Positions 36,201 through 42,718 are shown, counted from the first letter of the stretch. The stretch is 64,000 bases of DNA from an uncultured Rhodospirillaceae bacterium (GCA_945952105.1 CAMFGZ010000001.1:62001-126000); one strand, 5' to 3'. Made by a program: numbers and translations. The notes: generated by a model from the letters alone, not told the origin.

Positions 36201-36608
36201 GGTGCGCTCTCTTTCGTCGTGAATCTCACGGAATTGCCCGCGCCCGAGAACCTGCTGGTGGGACTCTACAATCCGCTGACCACTGGCAGCGGTTTCACCG
36301 GGATGACGTTCACCATTTCCGCCGATGGAGTTACGATCGGCAATTATAACTGGAGCGGCCCAACAGAGGCTTACGCCTTCTTCGACGGCCAGGTGCTGGA
36401 CTTCGGACCGATCGCGGCGCTGGACGACGGGAGCGACGGACTGCTTGCCCTGCAGTTCAGCTACGAGATCACTTCGGACACGGCGGGCGGCGGCTTCTTC
36501 GGCAACATCCTGGTCGGCGATCCACCACCCTTGGCGATGCACGACACTACGCTGCCCCCCGACATGCAGCATCCCGCATCGAACGGGTACGATCACTTCA
36601 TCCTCTGA
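30201..36608 (+). CDS. Giant Gly/Ala-rich repeat protein, probable secreted adhesin-like
   Basis: 2135 residues, AAGGGG 6 bases before the ATG. The first ~1940 residues are built from GGAGG/GGSGG-type stretches alternating with Ala/Thr/Val strands, a composition like beta-helix or beta-roll surface proteins. A module of the form LVDAVSGS...LSQTATGGSGG...STLTxDD occurs eight times (see the repeat entry). The last ~190 residues are a non-repetitive domain (LPAPENLLVGLYNPLTTGSGFTGM, FFDGQVLDFGPIAALDDGSDG, GGGFFGNILVGDPPP). There is no N-terminal signal peptide (MTDLIVNGTAGTNGASG), so export via a C-terminal signal (type I) is an inference. The superficial likeness to mycobacterial PE_PGRS is compositional only. 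Confidence 0.8.
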   Translation: MTDLIVNGTAGTNGASGTAPDESGTAGSAGGKATAVNISNTDLQPGAMAFGGAGGAGGDGAETTGNAGAGGAGAAAASRANALAADPDETYATAESVGGDGGDAGTPGSAGMGANGGKGGSSRAIALAHNADGSADAMAVATGGNGGDGVVGGNGGVARGSTAEAHGGSDARATASVEQTGGNGGTSSGATASGGAGAASALVDAVSGSTDGGVLTLSQTATGGSGGEALGTGYGGWGNAGSSSLTFDDTVQADVSLSILAGVVAVGGDGGGGGIGRNGASGTSSLNVTGAADVGGIALAHGGAGGASTAISGRKGGAANASSVVSGIGSGDHVTATAIATGGTGGSASGTGFVGGMGGTASSTATATGAGSDVDASAAQYGGDGGAGLAGANGGYGASSNMTDAVTATSTSGTSSLAQVAAGGSGGDATGGGYGGVAGNATSNLSASVTSAAVPHLTVASQAGGGDAGAADAAGRSRTGGSATADATGTSLSWTSAVAAAVGGSGSSNSAGSGAAVGGVGGAAQATAHATGVTQADAIAAAIGGSGGEGTGNAAGGRGGTAFATAIAQDGLLATALASAAGGGGGDGVQAAGWGASLVNRAMATAIATDAGGEASASALQTGGDGGTASGSSTGGAGGSSTLANAVSGSTANGDLELFQTAVGGSGGNSLGGQAGKGGAAISTLTLVDGSSASLSAEVEAIGGAAGNIGSLGKGGAATASVTLSGLHDVDAKARSSGGAGTEAVLGSGNNGGGGGAATAQATVSSSGDSGDMQHATAIATGGAGGMGFAVSSHAGDGGTASATARGTSDTGATTFVRAEATGGAGGMGEGGAFSGHGASTRLVDAVSGYSALGSLELTQIATGGAGGGAFSTDAARGGTAVSHLTYDASLETEMSAYVRAEVAANGGAAGVTVNTVGNVAKGGSANAFVSVLNTPQADAIATAVGGAGSQTNLHSRPAGSGGLARASAAVSVGEGSAEARAQGGDGGDVSDLYAGYSSADGGQGGRANLVSASTTATVGDGTASAEGRGGNGGLGYGDGRTGGAGGVAVGIAATASAVGTASASAKAFGGDGGEGIGGAAGGAGAWARLVNAVSVTAGTTRQFSQETVGGSGGNSSGGTGAGGRAGYALSTLDVADGSGASVEVTNAARGGDAGQGTAVSTGGAATATGTLSSAADLSAVVSVAGGAGGASDGGNGGIGGKANLSTTASGTLDVSLRGTVTGGTGGSASGAGHTAGAGGVAVGALTGTGGSGELLVQLVQTGGSGGEGADGANGGLGRASTLNNAVNWMGGGGDVGLFQVVTGGAGGASDGGAGGSAGAATSTLVVDNSGGTDHPAALKVSVTAVGGAGGGVTGGTLGGKAGAHGTATASVIDTGNIEADALGIGGAGGAAIGARGGLGGSGMATATSTAGLAAVAQAAVVGGAGGEGGASDGSSAGSGGAGGNAGTAASSATGATAFAMSVGTGGAGGAAAGVGKVAGAAGSGGVLSAFASGTTEAVAVVRMTGGAGGAGNADADATRGADAIVTDALVAYTDGGSATLSQFTTGGAGGSAEGAGIAGAGGMAQSTLGFDDSGSAMRSATITVGTVATGGAGGDGAASSGGSGGAVSAQAEVSSNMAGAATTANAAAVGGAGGLSTDGNGGAGGAVTAVSAQAVGMISAAVTATAVGGKGGTAGSVGSRGGDGGAVGGMTAHAEATGSVTLVANQTGGAGGAGLAGADGGDGLSSVLDDALSYVIGAAGAVSLEQRTQGGHGGDAESGGHAGNGGDAVSYLTIDDGGDPTQVGTIDVTASAFGGFGGSDALGGGLAGNADVHVDITASAATSVLSVTATAYGADGGGGTGENLDGGDARAVASGVAGASATVSAYSFAGGGTETPGTAEASAFADALASSVAAGAQTESNDTASLISGADAQAQSTGSGLQHAFAFAFAAYGEAAPAFTADTTALATLTVEPGSAQLNAILDDNPSIAAGFSDATSFFAVLGLGGRHGDAPDGIETASGALSFVVNLTELPAPENLLVGLYNPLTTGSGFTGMTFTISADGVTIGNYNWSGPTEAYAFFDGQVLDFGPIAALDDGSDGLLALQFSYEITSDTAGGGFFGNILVGDPPPLAMHDTTLPPDMQHPASNGYDHFIL
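30804..35460 (+). repeat. Eight-copy module in the giant gene with alternating spacing
   Basis: The module (consensus L-x-[DN]-A-[VL]-x8-12-L-x-Q-x3-GGxGG) begins at 30804, 31404, 32127, 32727, 33468, 34047, 34776 and 35385. The steps are 600, 723, 600, 741, 579, 729 and 609 bp, so short (~200 aa) and long (~243 aa) units alternate, giving a higher-order unit of about 1320 bp (440 aa) repeated nearly four times. Confidence 0.8.
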
Positions 36609-36636
36609 TCGGTGGGATCCTGCGAAAAACGGCCGG

Positions 36637-36660
36637 GGGCGAGGGCATTCGTTCTCGCCC
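36637..36660 (+). terminator. Possible hairpin after the giant gene
   Basis: Stem GGGCGAG / CTCGCCC with a 10-base loop, 29 bp after the stop codon. There is no T-run, so it is a weak terminator candidate. Confidence 0.3.
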
Positions 36661-36753
36661 GTTCCGGTGCCGCAAGGCCGCGCTTCGCCCTCTCGCAGCA
36701 ACCTTCAGGGCTGTATTGGATTGAATCTCAGAGGTTTGTCCTGGAGGTTCTGC

Positions 36754-37194
36754 ATGAAGCTGGTCTTGTCGAGTGGCGCGGTCCTGGTCTCGCTCATCGC
36801 GACGGCCGTGCAAGCGCAGACGACGCCGTCCGCAGCAGGCGCGCCGTCCCTTTCGCTCGATTGCCATCTCCTCTATCGCGGCGTGCCGATGAAAGAGCCT
36901 ACGACCTATGAGGTGATCGGCAAGGATCTGTACGGCGTGAGCGGACCTATCAAGACGAAGCTTTCGCAGGAAGGCGAACCGGTGACGCTGGGCACGTCCA
37001 AGGAGGCCGACGGTACCACGGTCGAGTCCTTTGCCTCCCACAAACTGAACGGCACGAAGCTTGAGCGGACCGTATACTGGAAGAAGGGAACCGCGCCCAT
37101 GAAGCAGGCCTTCAGCGAAACCTACGACTTCAAGGCCCGGACGGTGACGAGTTCGACGGACCGGGCTGATTTCTGCCACGCTGACGGAAAATAG
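36754..37194 (+). CDS. Secreted hypothetical protein
   Basis: 146 residues from the ATG at 36754 (GGAGG 7 bases upstream). Signal peptide MKLVLSSGAVLVSLIATAVQAQ. The mature domain has two cysteines (LSLDCHLLY, ADFCHADG) and a beta-rich repeat-poor sequence (TYEVIGKDLYGVSGPIKTKL, TVESFASHKLNGTKLERTVYWKKG). No family recognised. Long alternative frames through this stretch are shadows. Confidence 0.7.
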   Translation: MKLVLSSGAVLVSLIATAVQAQTTPSAAGAPSLSLDCHLLYRGVPMKEPTTYEVIGKDLYGVSGPIKTKLSQEGEPVTLGTSKEADGTTVESFASHKLNGTKLERTVYWKKGTAPMKQAFSETYDFKARTVTSSTDRADFCHADGK

Positions 37195-37214
37195 TTGCGT
37201 TCCCAGCCTTGAGA

Positions 37215-37391
37215 TCATTCGAGCGTCTTCAGGGCACTCCTAATCTCACGCTCTGCCGCAGGCCAGCGGCGGATCGCATCCTGCGCGGTCAGGACTTCGG
37301 TTTCGAGAGTGGACTTCACATGGACGAGCTCGCCGTCGTCGTTCACCTCGAGCGTTCCTTCGATTCCATGCACCGTGATTTGTAGAGCCAT
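37215..37391 (-). CDS. Short hypothetical protein (58 aa)
   Basis: A minus-strand frame from the ATG at 37391, preceded by a near-perfect AGGAGG at 5-base spacing, encodes MALQITVHGIEGTLEVNDDG, then a helical part with LTAQDAIRRWPAAEREIRSAL, and stops at 37215. Codon choice matches neighbours. The strong ribosome binding site makes this small gene credible. Function unknown. Confidence 0.6.
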   Translation of the reverse strand: MALQITVHGIEGTLEVNDDGELVHVKSTLETEVLTAQDAIRRWPAAEREIRSALKTLE

Positions 37392-37530
37392 TCATTCCTC
37401 CTGTGCCGGATAACTACGCTCCGCGAACAATTCTGTTGCAGTCGGGCATGGCTCGCACGACGCATGAATGAAAGCGTTGCCGTGCCGTTCGAGGTGGCAT
37501 GACCGCGGCAGGTGCGTTATCACCCTCGCC

Positions 37531-37830
37531 ATGGCGGCAGAAGCGACACGTCAATCTCTTTGCCAGCGCGTTCATCGCTTCGTGCTGGTGCTGGAACGCT
37601 ACAAGCGCAATCCCAACCGCAGGGAGGCCTACCACGTTCTCTCGGCAATCGATTGCCTGAAGGAGCAGCGTTACGAGGCCGGCATCGACGCGATTCGCGC
37701 GGCCGAGCACGTCGAACCCATTCCCGAAGGGGTCGTGCTGATGCGTGGCCTCCATGACGACATCACCGTCGGCGAACTGCGAGAAGCGCTGCGCAAGGTG
37801 GTCCGCGCGCCGGACGACTCAAGCGCTTGA
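37531..37830 (+). CDS. Small hypothetical protein
   Basis: 99 residues from the ATG at 37531 (MAAEATRQSLCQRVHRFVLVLERYKRN); the frame is open further upstream to 37468 but the extension looks non-coding. Helical, with RREAYHVLSAIDCLKEQRYEAGIDAIRAAEHVEP. No family recognised. Divergent from the short gene at 37215. Confidence 0.55.
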   Translation: MAAEATRQSLCQRVHRFVLVLERYKRNPNRREAYHVLSAIDCLKEQRYEAGIDAIRAAEHVEPIPEGVVLMRGLHDDITVGELREALRKVVRAPDDSSA

Positions 37831-37839
37831 ACGTTGGCG

Positions 37840-38034
37840 ATGGCCCGCCGCGGTAGGCCGCTTGCCGTAAACGCGCAATGCAGCGTTCAGGCGTCGCGCT
37901 TTCAGGCCTCCATCAAGATCGCCGAGTCTTCCGGTGCGGTGCTTTACAAGGCCGCCGGCGGTACCGGTGCGGGGTTGAAGGGTAGTCAAGCCAACTTCAT
38001 CGCCTCCGTGGTCGAGAACCTTTTCGTTCGCTAA
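37840..38034 (+). CDS. Doubtful small ORF
   Basis: 64 codons from the ATG at 37840 (MARRGRPLAVNAQCSVQASRF, later YKAAGGTGAGLKGSQANFI). No ribosome binding site. The opposite strand also has an open frame here, so coding status and strand are unclear. Confidence 0.25.
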   Translation: MARRGRPLAVNAQCSVQASRFQASIKIAESSGAVLYKAAGGTGAGLKGSQANFIASVVENLFVR

Positions 38035-38105
38035 TGCACGTCCGGAGAAGTCCGCCTCGTCAGGTTCCCTGAAATCCCAACTTTTGTGCTTCAGCCCATG
38101 CAACC

Positions 38106-38134
38106 CCGGGCGTGGCGTTCCGTTGCACGCCCGG
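38106..38134. repeat. Perfect 9-bp hairpin
   Basis: CCGGGCGTG (38106-38114) pairs exactly with CACGCCCGG (38126-38134) over an 11-base loop. No T-run on either side; it may end transcription Rho-independently only poorly. Confidence 0.4.
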
Positions 38135-38156
38135 ATTCGTGTGAGTGGAGCGAAGG

Positions 38157-38339
38157 ATGCCAGGCGGCTTCAACCCTTTCCTCGATGCTGAAGTCGCCTC
38201 CCTAAGAGCCTTGGGCGCTGTCCGGCGTCGTCTGTCGGCGCGGGATCGGTTGGCCCGCGAACGTCGTCAGGTCAAGCCGCCCGATAAGAAACCCTGGAGT
38301 GAGCCTATGCCCCGAGATGAATGGGGTGCGGACGATTGA
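38157..38339 (+). CDS. Small hypothetical protein
   Basis: 60 residues from the ATG at 38157 (GGAG and AAGG just upstream). The sequence is basic in the middle (VRRRLSARDRLARERRQVKPPDKK) with an acidic end (MPRDEWGADD). No family recognised. Confidence 0.45.
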   Translation: MPGGFNPFLDAEVASLRALGAVRRRLSARDRLARERRQVKPPDKKPWSEPMPRDEWGADD

Positions 38340-38416
38340 AACATCAGCGGCGCTCCTGCGCAGGGGTGCTGCGGCGGCGATGCAGGCTTTTCATCCCTGC
38401 TCGCGGAGGAAACTGA

Positions 38417-38875
38417 ATGGCGCGTATTGCCTGGAGTGAATTTGGAACACGCCCGGAAGGGGCATTTCTGATCGTTGCGGAGATTGGGCCCGATTTCGGC
38501 GGTGGGCCGAGATCGGACGATCCGTTCGATACGGCGCGCCTGAGGTTTGCCGCAAACCTGATGGTTCGAACCTGTACTCAGTCCAAGCTCATCGGCGACT
38601 TCGCCGTGCAGCCGCTACGCGACAGTACCGCCCTGTTGATTCACTGCGCCGTCACCGAACCCGCCGACTTTGCGCGGCTGTGCGGCGTCGTGGGTGGGAT
38701 CGACATCGAGCCATCGCCGTGGCGGGCGCGACGCCGGTTCCTGCTCGACGAGACCGTGCATGACGCTCTACTCGCGATCGCGGGTCCACCGGACTCGCGC
38801 GGCGCTGGACGCCGCGCCCGCGCAGCCCGGGAGCGTGAGGCGGAGGACCGCCACCACTGGGGGCGGGTGTTCTAG
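38417..38875 (+). CDS. Hypothetical protein with arginine-rich tail
   Basis: 152 residues with GGAGG 7 bases before the ATG. The N-terminal two thirds look globular (IAWSEFGTRPEGAFLIVAEIG, LIGDFAVQPLRDSTALLIHCAVTEP), and the end is rich in Arg/Glu (RGAGRRARAAREREAEDRHHWGRVF). No family recognised. Confidence 0.6.
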   Translation: MARIAWSEFGTRPEGAFLIVAEIGPDFGGGPRSDDPFDTARLRFAANLMVRTCTQSKLIGDFAVQPLRDSTALLIHCAVTEPADFARLCGVVGGIDIEPSPWRARRRFLLDETVHDALLAIAGPPDSRGAGRRARAAREREAEDRHHWGRVF

Positions 38876-38879
38876 TGGA

Positions 38880-39022
38880 GAACAAGGCTTGCATTGAGCA
38901 GGGCCTGCAACCGCCATGTCGTTGGGTCGTTGTCGTCTGGCAACCCGCGACCTGATCCCGTCGCATCTCCCCCGAGGTTGCCTCCTGATGCCCGCTCCGC
39001 CTTGCCGGAGCGGGTTTTCTTT
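38880..39022 (+). ncRNA. Candidate small RNA ending in a strong terminator
   Basis: A gene-free stretch ends in a textbook hairpin: CCCGCTCCG (38991-38999), loop CCTTGC, CGGAGCGGG (39006-39014), then TTTTCTTT (39015-39022). Upstream are unpaired CTCCCCC and CCTCC stretches (about 38967-38986), the type of anti-Shine-Dalgarno loop seen in alphaproteobacterial sRNAs. It could instead be just the terminator of the gene ending at 38875. The 5' end given is a guess. Confidence 0.35.
38991..39022 (+). terminator. Rho-independent terminator
   Basis: 9-bp perfect G+C-rich stem, 6-base loop and a T-rich tail (TTTTCTTT). It ends either the gene at 38417-38875 or a small RNA. Confidence 0.85.
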
Positions 39023-39183
39023 GACGGTTATGAACTCCGTGGATGAGCGGCTTCAACGACAGTCCGACGCCGCTCGCGGGAAGTTGGGCTGGCGAGAGTG
39101 CCGAACTCTCATAAAACCGACGCGCGAAATGTGAATTGCTATTCAGGGTTGAGGAGACGCTTCCGGGATTCTAACGTCACGGC

Positions 39184-39336
39184 ATGCGCAAACGCTCTGT
39201 CACAATCGACGGTCACCGCACCAGCATTTCGCTCGAAGATGCGTTCTGGGCGGAGCTCGGCCGGTTGGCACGCCAGCGACCGACGTCCCTAAATATGCTG
39301 GTCTCTGAAGTCGATCGCTCGAGAAGCGTGACATGA
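39184..39336 (+). pseudogene. RHH_4-type ribbon-helix-helix protein, first half of a split gene
   Basis: 50 residues (RKRSVTIDGHRTSISLEDAF, WAELGRLARQRPTSLNMLVSE) that match the N-terminal two thirds of the short RHH_4 DNA-binding proteins common in Alphaproteobacteria. It then stops at a TGA. The missing C-terminal part is encoded immediately after in another frame (next entry), with an ATGA overlap. I read this as a frameshifted gene, or less likely as two coupled genes or a programmed frameshift. Confidence 0.65.
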
Positions 39337-39443
39337 AGCTGTCGAGCGCGCTTCGTGTGTATGTTCTCGGCGAATTGGTGAAGAAACGAGACATCGTCGG
39401 CGCAAAGTGCTGTGCCTCCGACACCACGCCGACGATGTCGTGA
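39333..39443 (+). pseudogene. RHH_4-type protein, second half of the split gene
   Basis: 36 codons from an ATG that overlaps the preceding stop (ATGA). KLSSALRVYVLGELVKKRD matches the conserved C-terminal helix of RHH_4 proteins (typically NLSSALRVFVL). The last residues (after KKRD) look unrelated to the family. A single-base indel near 39325-39333 would restore one frame. Confidence 0.6.
39390..39439. repeat. 13-bp perfect inverted repeat
   Basis: GACATCGTCGGCG (39390-39402) and CGCCGACGATGTC (39427-39439) form a perfect 13-bp stem over 24 bases. It covers the 3' end of the split RHH gene and could be its transcription end or a mobile-element scar; there is no T-run. Confidence 0.6.
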
Positions 39444-39507
39444 GATACACATGCCAACGGAAGCTGAAGGCACGCATAACGTGCCGACCGTGAGATTAAG
39501 CCGCGCC

Positions 39508-39615
39508 TCAGTCGAGCTTTCGGGTTGCGAAGAACACAAATAGAAGGCCCCCGACCGCAAGAACGGTCGTGACGGTGATGATCGGCCAGAGCATCGCGAC
39601 GAGAAAATTCAGCAT
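39508..39615 (-). CDS. Possible one-segment membrane microprotein
   Basis: 35 codons (MLNFLVAMLWPIITVTTVLA, then VGGLLFVFFATRKLD) with a single hydrophobic helix and a positively charged end. The frame is open further upstream to 39693. There is no clear ribosome binding site, so the call is tentative. Confidence 0.4.
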   Translation of the reverse strand: MLNFLVAMLWPIITVTTVLAVGGLLFVFFATRKLD

Positions 39616-39775
39616 GCCCGACCAACGGCGTTGAGCGCCAGTTCGTTGCCGATGCATTGCGTCGTACGTGGCTTGCTTCGTGCGACTGCGCACGAAGCAA
39701 CCTTCGCGCCAAAGCGCGTTGTTGGCGCGCGGCTGAATTGCTCAGCCCCCCGCTAATCAACGAAGAGGTCACGTC

Positions 39776-40234
39776 ATGAAGAAGATCCTTGCCGCTGCTG
39801 CTTTCACGGCGCTGATGGCTGCTGCGCCCGCCTTCGCCGCCACCGACGCCGAATGCACGGAGATGTGGAAGAAGGCCGATGCCAACAGCGATGGCAACGT
39901 CTCGGGCGGGGAAGCCATCCGTTACATGTCGTTCATGCGCGTGGCCGGCATGACCGTCGCGACGGAAGGAACGATCACGCAGGCTGAATTCATGAACGCC
40001 TGCAAGGCCGACGCCTACAAGCCGAAGCAGGCCGATGCGGGTGCGCCACTCAAGGGCTCCAACTCCTTCACCGAAGGCCAGGCCAAGGACCGCATCATTG
40101 CGCAGGGCATGGACGGCGTGACCGGTCTCACCAAGGACGGCGACGGTATCTGGCGCGGCACCGCGCAGCAGGCCGGCAAGCCCGTCCAGGTGGCCGTCGA
40201 CTACAAGGGCAACGTGGTCGCCACCAGCCAGTAA
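39776..40234 (+). CDS. Secreted EF-hand protein
   Basis: 152 residues with signal peptide MKKILAAAAFTALMAAAPAFA. A canonical EF-hand calcium loop is present (D-A-N-S-D-G-N-V-S-G-G-E, about residues 35-46). The C-terminal half (TKDGDGIWRGTAQQAGKPVQVAVDYKGNVVA) resembles the PepSY-like domain of small periplasmic proteins. It is 36 bp upstream of the stress-protein gene; the two are probably cotranscribed and share the terminator at 40891. Confidence 0.8.
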   Translation: MKKILAAAAFTALMAAAPAFAATDAECTEMWKKADANSDGNVSGGEAIRYMSFMRVAGMTVATEGTITQAEFMNACKADAYKPKQADAGAPLKGSNSFTEGQAKDRIIAQGMDGVTGLTKDGDGIWRGTAQQAGKPVQVAVDYKGNVVATSQ

Positions 40235-40270
40235 TCCAGACAATCACAACGAATAGAAAGGAACACCCTC

Positions 40271-40858
40271 ATGAAGACCGTTAGCCGCGCATACGACAGC
40301 TATGCCCAGGCCCGCGCCGCCGTCGACGCCGTCGAGAAGGCGGGCATCCCGAGCAAGGACGTGAGCATCGTCGCCAACAAGTATGTCAGCGCCGAATATG
40401 CCGACGTCGATGACGTGAACAAGGCCGCCGCCGGTGCCGGAATCGGCGGCGCGGTCGGTGCCGGTGCGGGTCTGCTGGCCGGTCTCGGCATGCTGGCCAT
40501 CCCCGGCCTCGGCCCCGTCGTCGCGGCGGGCTGGCTCGCCTCGACCGCGGCCGTCGCCGCGGGCGGAGCGGCCGCGGGCGGAATCGTCGGCGCGCTGGTC
40601 GATGCCGGCACCGACAAGGAGCACGCCGAGGTCTATTCGGAATCGGTTCGTCGCGGCGGCACGCTGGTGACGGCGCGCGTCAACGACGCCGATGCCAGCC
40701 GCGTCGAAGCGCTCCTCGCGAACTACCGTCCGATCGACCCGATCGCGCGCGGCGCAGACTACCGCAAGGAAGGCTGGACGACCTTCGATCCGAAGGCGCC
40801 AGCTTACCGTCCGAACCAGACCGAGATCGACCGCATGCGCGCCAACTGGCCGGGTTGA
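40271..40858 (+). CDS. General stress protein 17M-like membrane protein
   Basis: 195 residues. The N-terminus (KTVSRAYDSYAQARAAVDAVEKAGIPSKDVSIVAN) and the glycine-rich hydrophobic hairpin (AGAGIGGAVGAGAGLLAGLGMLAIPGLGPVVAAGW) match the general-stress 17M (YflT)-like proteins of Alphaproteobacteria, whose role is unknown. The C-terminal part is hydrophilic (RPNQTEIDRMRANWPG). Ends 32 bp before a strong terminator. Confidence 0.8.
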   Translation: MKTVSRAYDSYAQARAAVDAVEKAGIPSKDVSIVANKYVSAEYADVDDVNKAAAGAGIGGAVGAGAGLLAGLGMLAIPGLGPVVAAGWLASTAAVAAGGAAAGGIVGALVDAGTDKEHAEVYSESVRRGGTLVTARVNDADASRVEALLANYRPIDPIARGADYRKEGWTTFDPKAPAYRPNQTEIDRMRANWPG

Positions 40859-40890
40859 CCCCGAGCGGTTCGCCTGAGCTCAAGACAGGA

Positions 40891-40917
40891 GAGGCCCGGC
40901 ATCGCCGGGCCTCTTTT
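40891..40917 (+). terminator. Rho-independent terminator
   Basis: GAGGCCCGGC, loop ATC, GCCGGGCCTC, then TTTT. It ends the 39776-40858 transcription unit and is the last host-like feature before the prophage. Confidence 0.93.
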
Positions 40918-40988
40918 CGTTGGCTCTCCTTCGTTCGCCCGCGCTTTCCGCTTGTAATCGCGGAGTCCGGTTCATCAGGACCGGTGTC

Positions 40989-41569
40989 GTGGCCGACGAG
41001 CTCGATTTCTCCTCCGAACCCGCCCTCGATCCGCTCGGCATCGAGGTCGGAAGCTTCGCGCACGACCCGCTGGGCTTCGTGCTGTTCGCGTTCCCGTGGG
41101 CCGAGCCGGGCACGCCGCTGGAGCGTGACCTCGGCCCCGAGCCCTGGCAGCGCGAGGTGCTGTCCGAGATCGGCCGCTCGCTCGGCAGCCTGCCCGACGC
41201 CATCCGCATCGCCGTCGCCTCGGGCCATGGTGTCGGCAAGTCGGCCCTGGTGGCGTGGATCATCGTCTGGGCGCTGGCCACCTTCCGCGACACGCGCGGC
41301 ATCGTAACGGCCAATACCGCTACGCAGCTCAAGACCAAGACCTGGCCCGAACTCACGAAATGGCTGCGGCTGGCGGCTTGCGCCGACTGGTTCGAGGTCT
41401 CGGCCACCGCGATCCACAGCGTCGATCCCGCCCACGAGCGGACCTGGCGCATCGACGCCGTGCCTTGGAGCCTGCGCACCACCGAGGCCTTCGCCGGCCT
41501 GCACAACCAGGGCCGCCGCCTGTTCGTCGCCTTCGACGAGGCTTCCGCCATTCCCGATCCGGTGACGGC
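40989..41569 (+). pseudogene. Terminase large subunit, 5' fragment
   Basis: Reading from a GTG at 40989 (AGGA 8 bases upstream), about 193 residues match a phage terminase ATPase: FVLFAFPWAEPGTPLERDLGPEPWQREVL, Walker A ASGHGVGKSAL (about 78-86), Walker B FVAFDEASAIPD (about 179-190). After DPV the sequence leaves the family and the frame runs out at 41660. The missing stretch up to the next fragment corresponds to the end of the ATPase domain and the start of the nuclease domain. Not functional as a terminase. Confidence 0.85.
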
Positions 41570-42718
41570 ATGCCGCTCACCGCCAACAAGGCGGCCGAGA
41601 TGTGGGCCTCGATGCGCGCCTGGCTCAGGACCGGCGCCATCCCCGACGATCCCGAGCTGAAGGCCGAGCTGACGGGGCGCGAATATGGCTTCGACCTGCA
41701 CAATGCCATCCGCCTCGAGAAGAAAGAGGACATGAAGAAGCGCGGCCTGGCCTCGCCCGACAATGCCGACGGCCTCTGCCTTACCTTCGCCTATCCGGTG
41801 AACGAGATCACCGACGACATGGTGTGGAACGAGGGCAACCTGCCCACCGGCCACCGCACCAGCGTGCAGACCTCGCTGCCGACCGGCACCTGGCGCCGCT
41901 TCAACGAGGGTATCGTGCCGACCAAGAGCACGAGCACCCAGATCACCGATTCCTGCGGCATGCTCGAGACCTATTCGGAGATCGACAAGGCACTCGCGGA
42001 CCTCAACGGCAACACCGCGGCCTATCGCCTGTCCGAGGACCGCGCCTTCCTCGAAGGCCTGACGCAGCAGCTCGCCGGCGTGCTGTTCTACGGCAACACG
42101 GCGACCAATCCCGAGCGCTTCATGGGATTCGCGCCGCGCTACAACACGACCTCGACCAGCACCTCGCAGACCGCCAACAACTTCATTTCCGGCGGCGGCG
42201 TCGGCTCGGACAACACGTCGATCTGGCTCGTGGGCTGGGGCGACCTCACCGTCCACGGCATCTTCCCCAAGGGCAGCAAGGCCGGCCTCTCGATGAAGGA
42301 CCTGGGCGAGCAGACGCTGCTCGACGCCTCGGGCAACCGCTTCCAGGGCTATCGCACGCACTACAAGTGGGATGCGGGCCTCACCGTGCGCGATTGGCGC
42401 TACGTGGTGCGCATCGGCAACATCGACGTCTCGGATCTCGCGGGCTCGACGCCGGCCGACCTGGTCAAGCTGATGATGCGGGCGATGAACAAGATCCCGA
42501 ACATCAAGATGTGCAAGCCCGCCTGGTACATGAACCGGACGGTCAAGCAGTGGCTCGACATCCAGCGCAATCTCGGCGCCTCGGTCGCCGCGACCACGAA
42601 CAACACCAACATCCGCCGCACGCTCGACGAGAGCGACGGCCGGATCTTCGACAGCTTCGGCGGCATCCCGATCCGCAAGTGCGACCAGATCACGCTGGCC
42701 GAAGCGACCGTGTCGTAA
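41570..42718 (+). CDS. Terminase C-terminus / major capsid protein deletion fusion
   Basis: 382 residues from the ATG at 41570. The first ~77 residues (TANKAAEMWASMRAWLRTGA, LTGREYGFDLHNAIRLEKKE, LCLTFAYPV) are the end of a terminase nuclease domain. At about 41800 the frame passes directly into a phage major capsid protein (NEITDDMVWNEGNLPTGHRT, RYNTTSTSTSQTANNF, DWRYVVRIGNIDVSDLAG, IRKCDQITLAEATVS) that lacks only its first ~30 residues. An in-frame deletion has thus removed portal, protease or scaffold and capsid N-terminus genes. The open frame is kept, so a fusion protein could be made, but assembly of a capsid is doubtful. Confidence 0.85.
   Translation: MPLTANKAAEMWASMRAWLRTGAIPDDPELKAELTGREYGFDLHNAIRLEKKEDMKKRGLASPDNADGLCLTFAYPVNEITDDMVWNEGNLPTGHRTSVQTSLPTGTWRRFNEGIVPTKSTSTQITDSCGMLETYSEIDKALADLNGNTAAYRLSEDRAFLEGLTQQLAGVLFYGNTATNPERFMGFAPRYNTTSTSTSQTANNFISGGGVGSDNTSIWLVGWGDLTVHGIFPKGSKAGLSMKDLGEQTLLDASGNRFQGYRTHYKWDAGLTVRDWRYVVRIGNIDVSDLAGSTPADLVKLMMRAMNKIPNIKMCKPAWYMNRTVKQWLDIQRNLGASVAATTNNTNIRRTLDESDGRIFDSFGGIPIRKCDQITLAEATVS

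Noticed and set aside
30201..36608. Relation of the Gly-rich protein to mycobacterial PE_PGRS proteins
   Set aside because: Only composition is shared; there is no PE domain and the module order differs.
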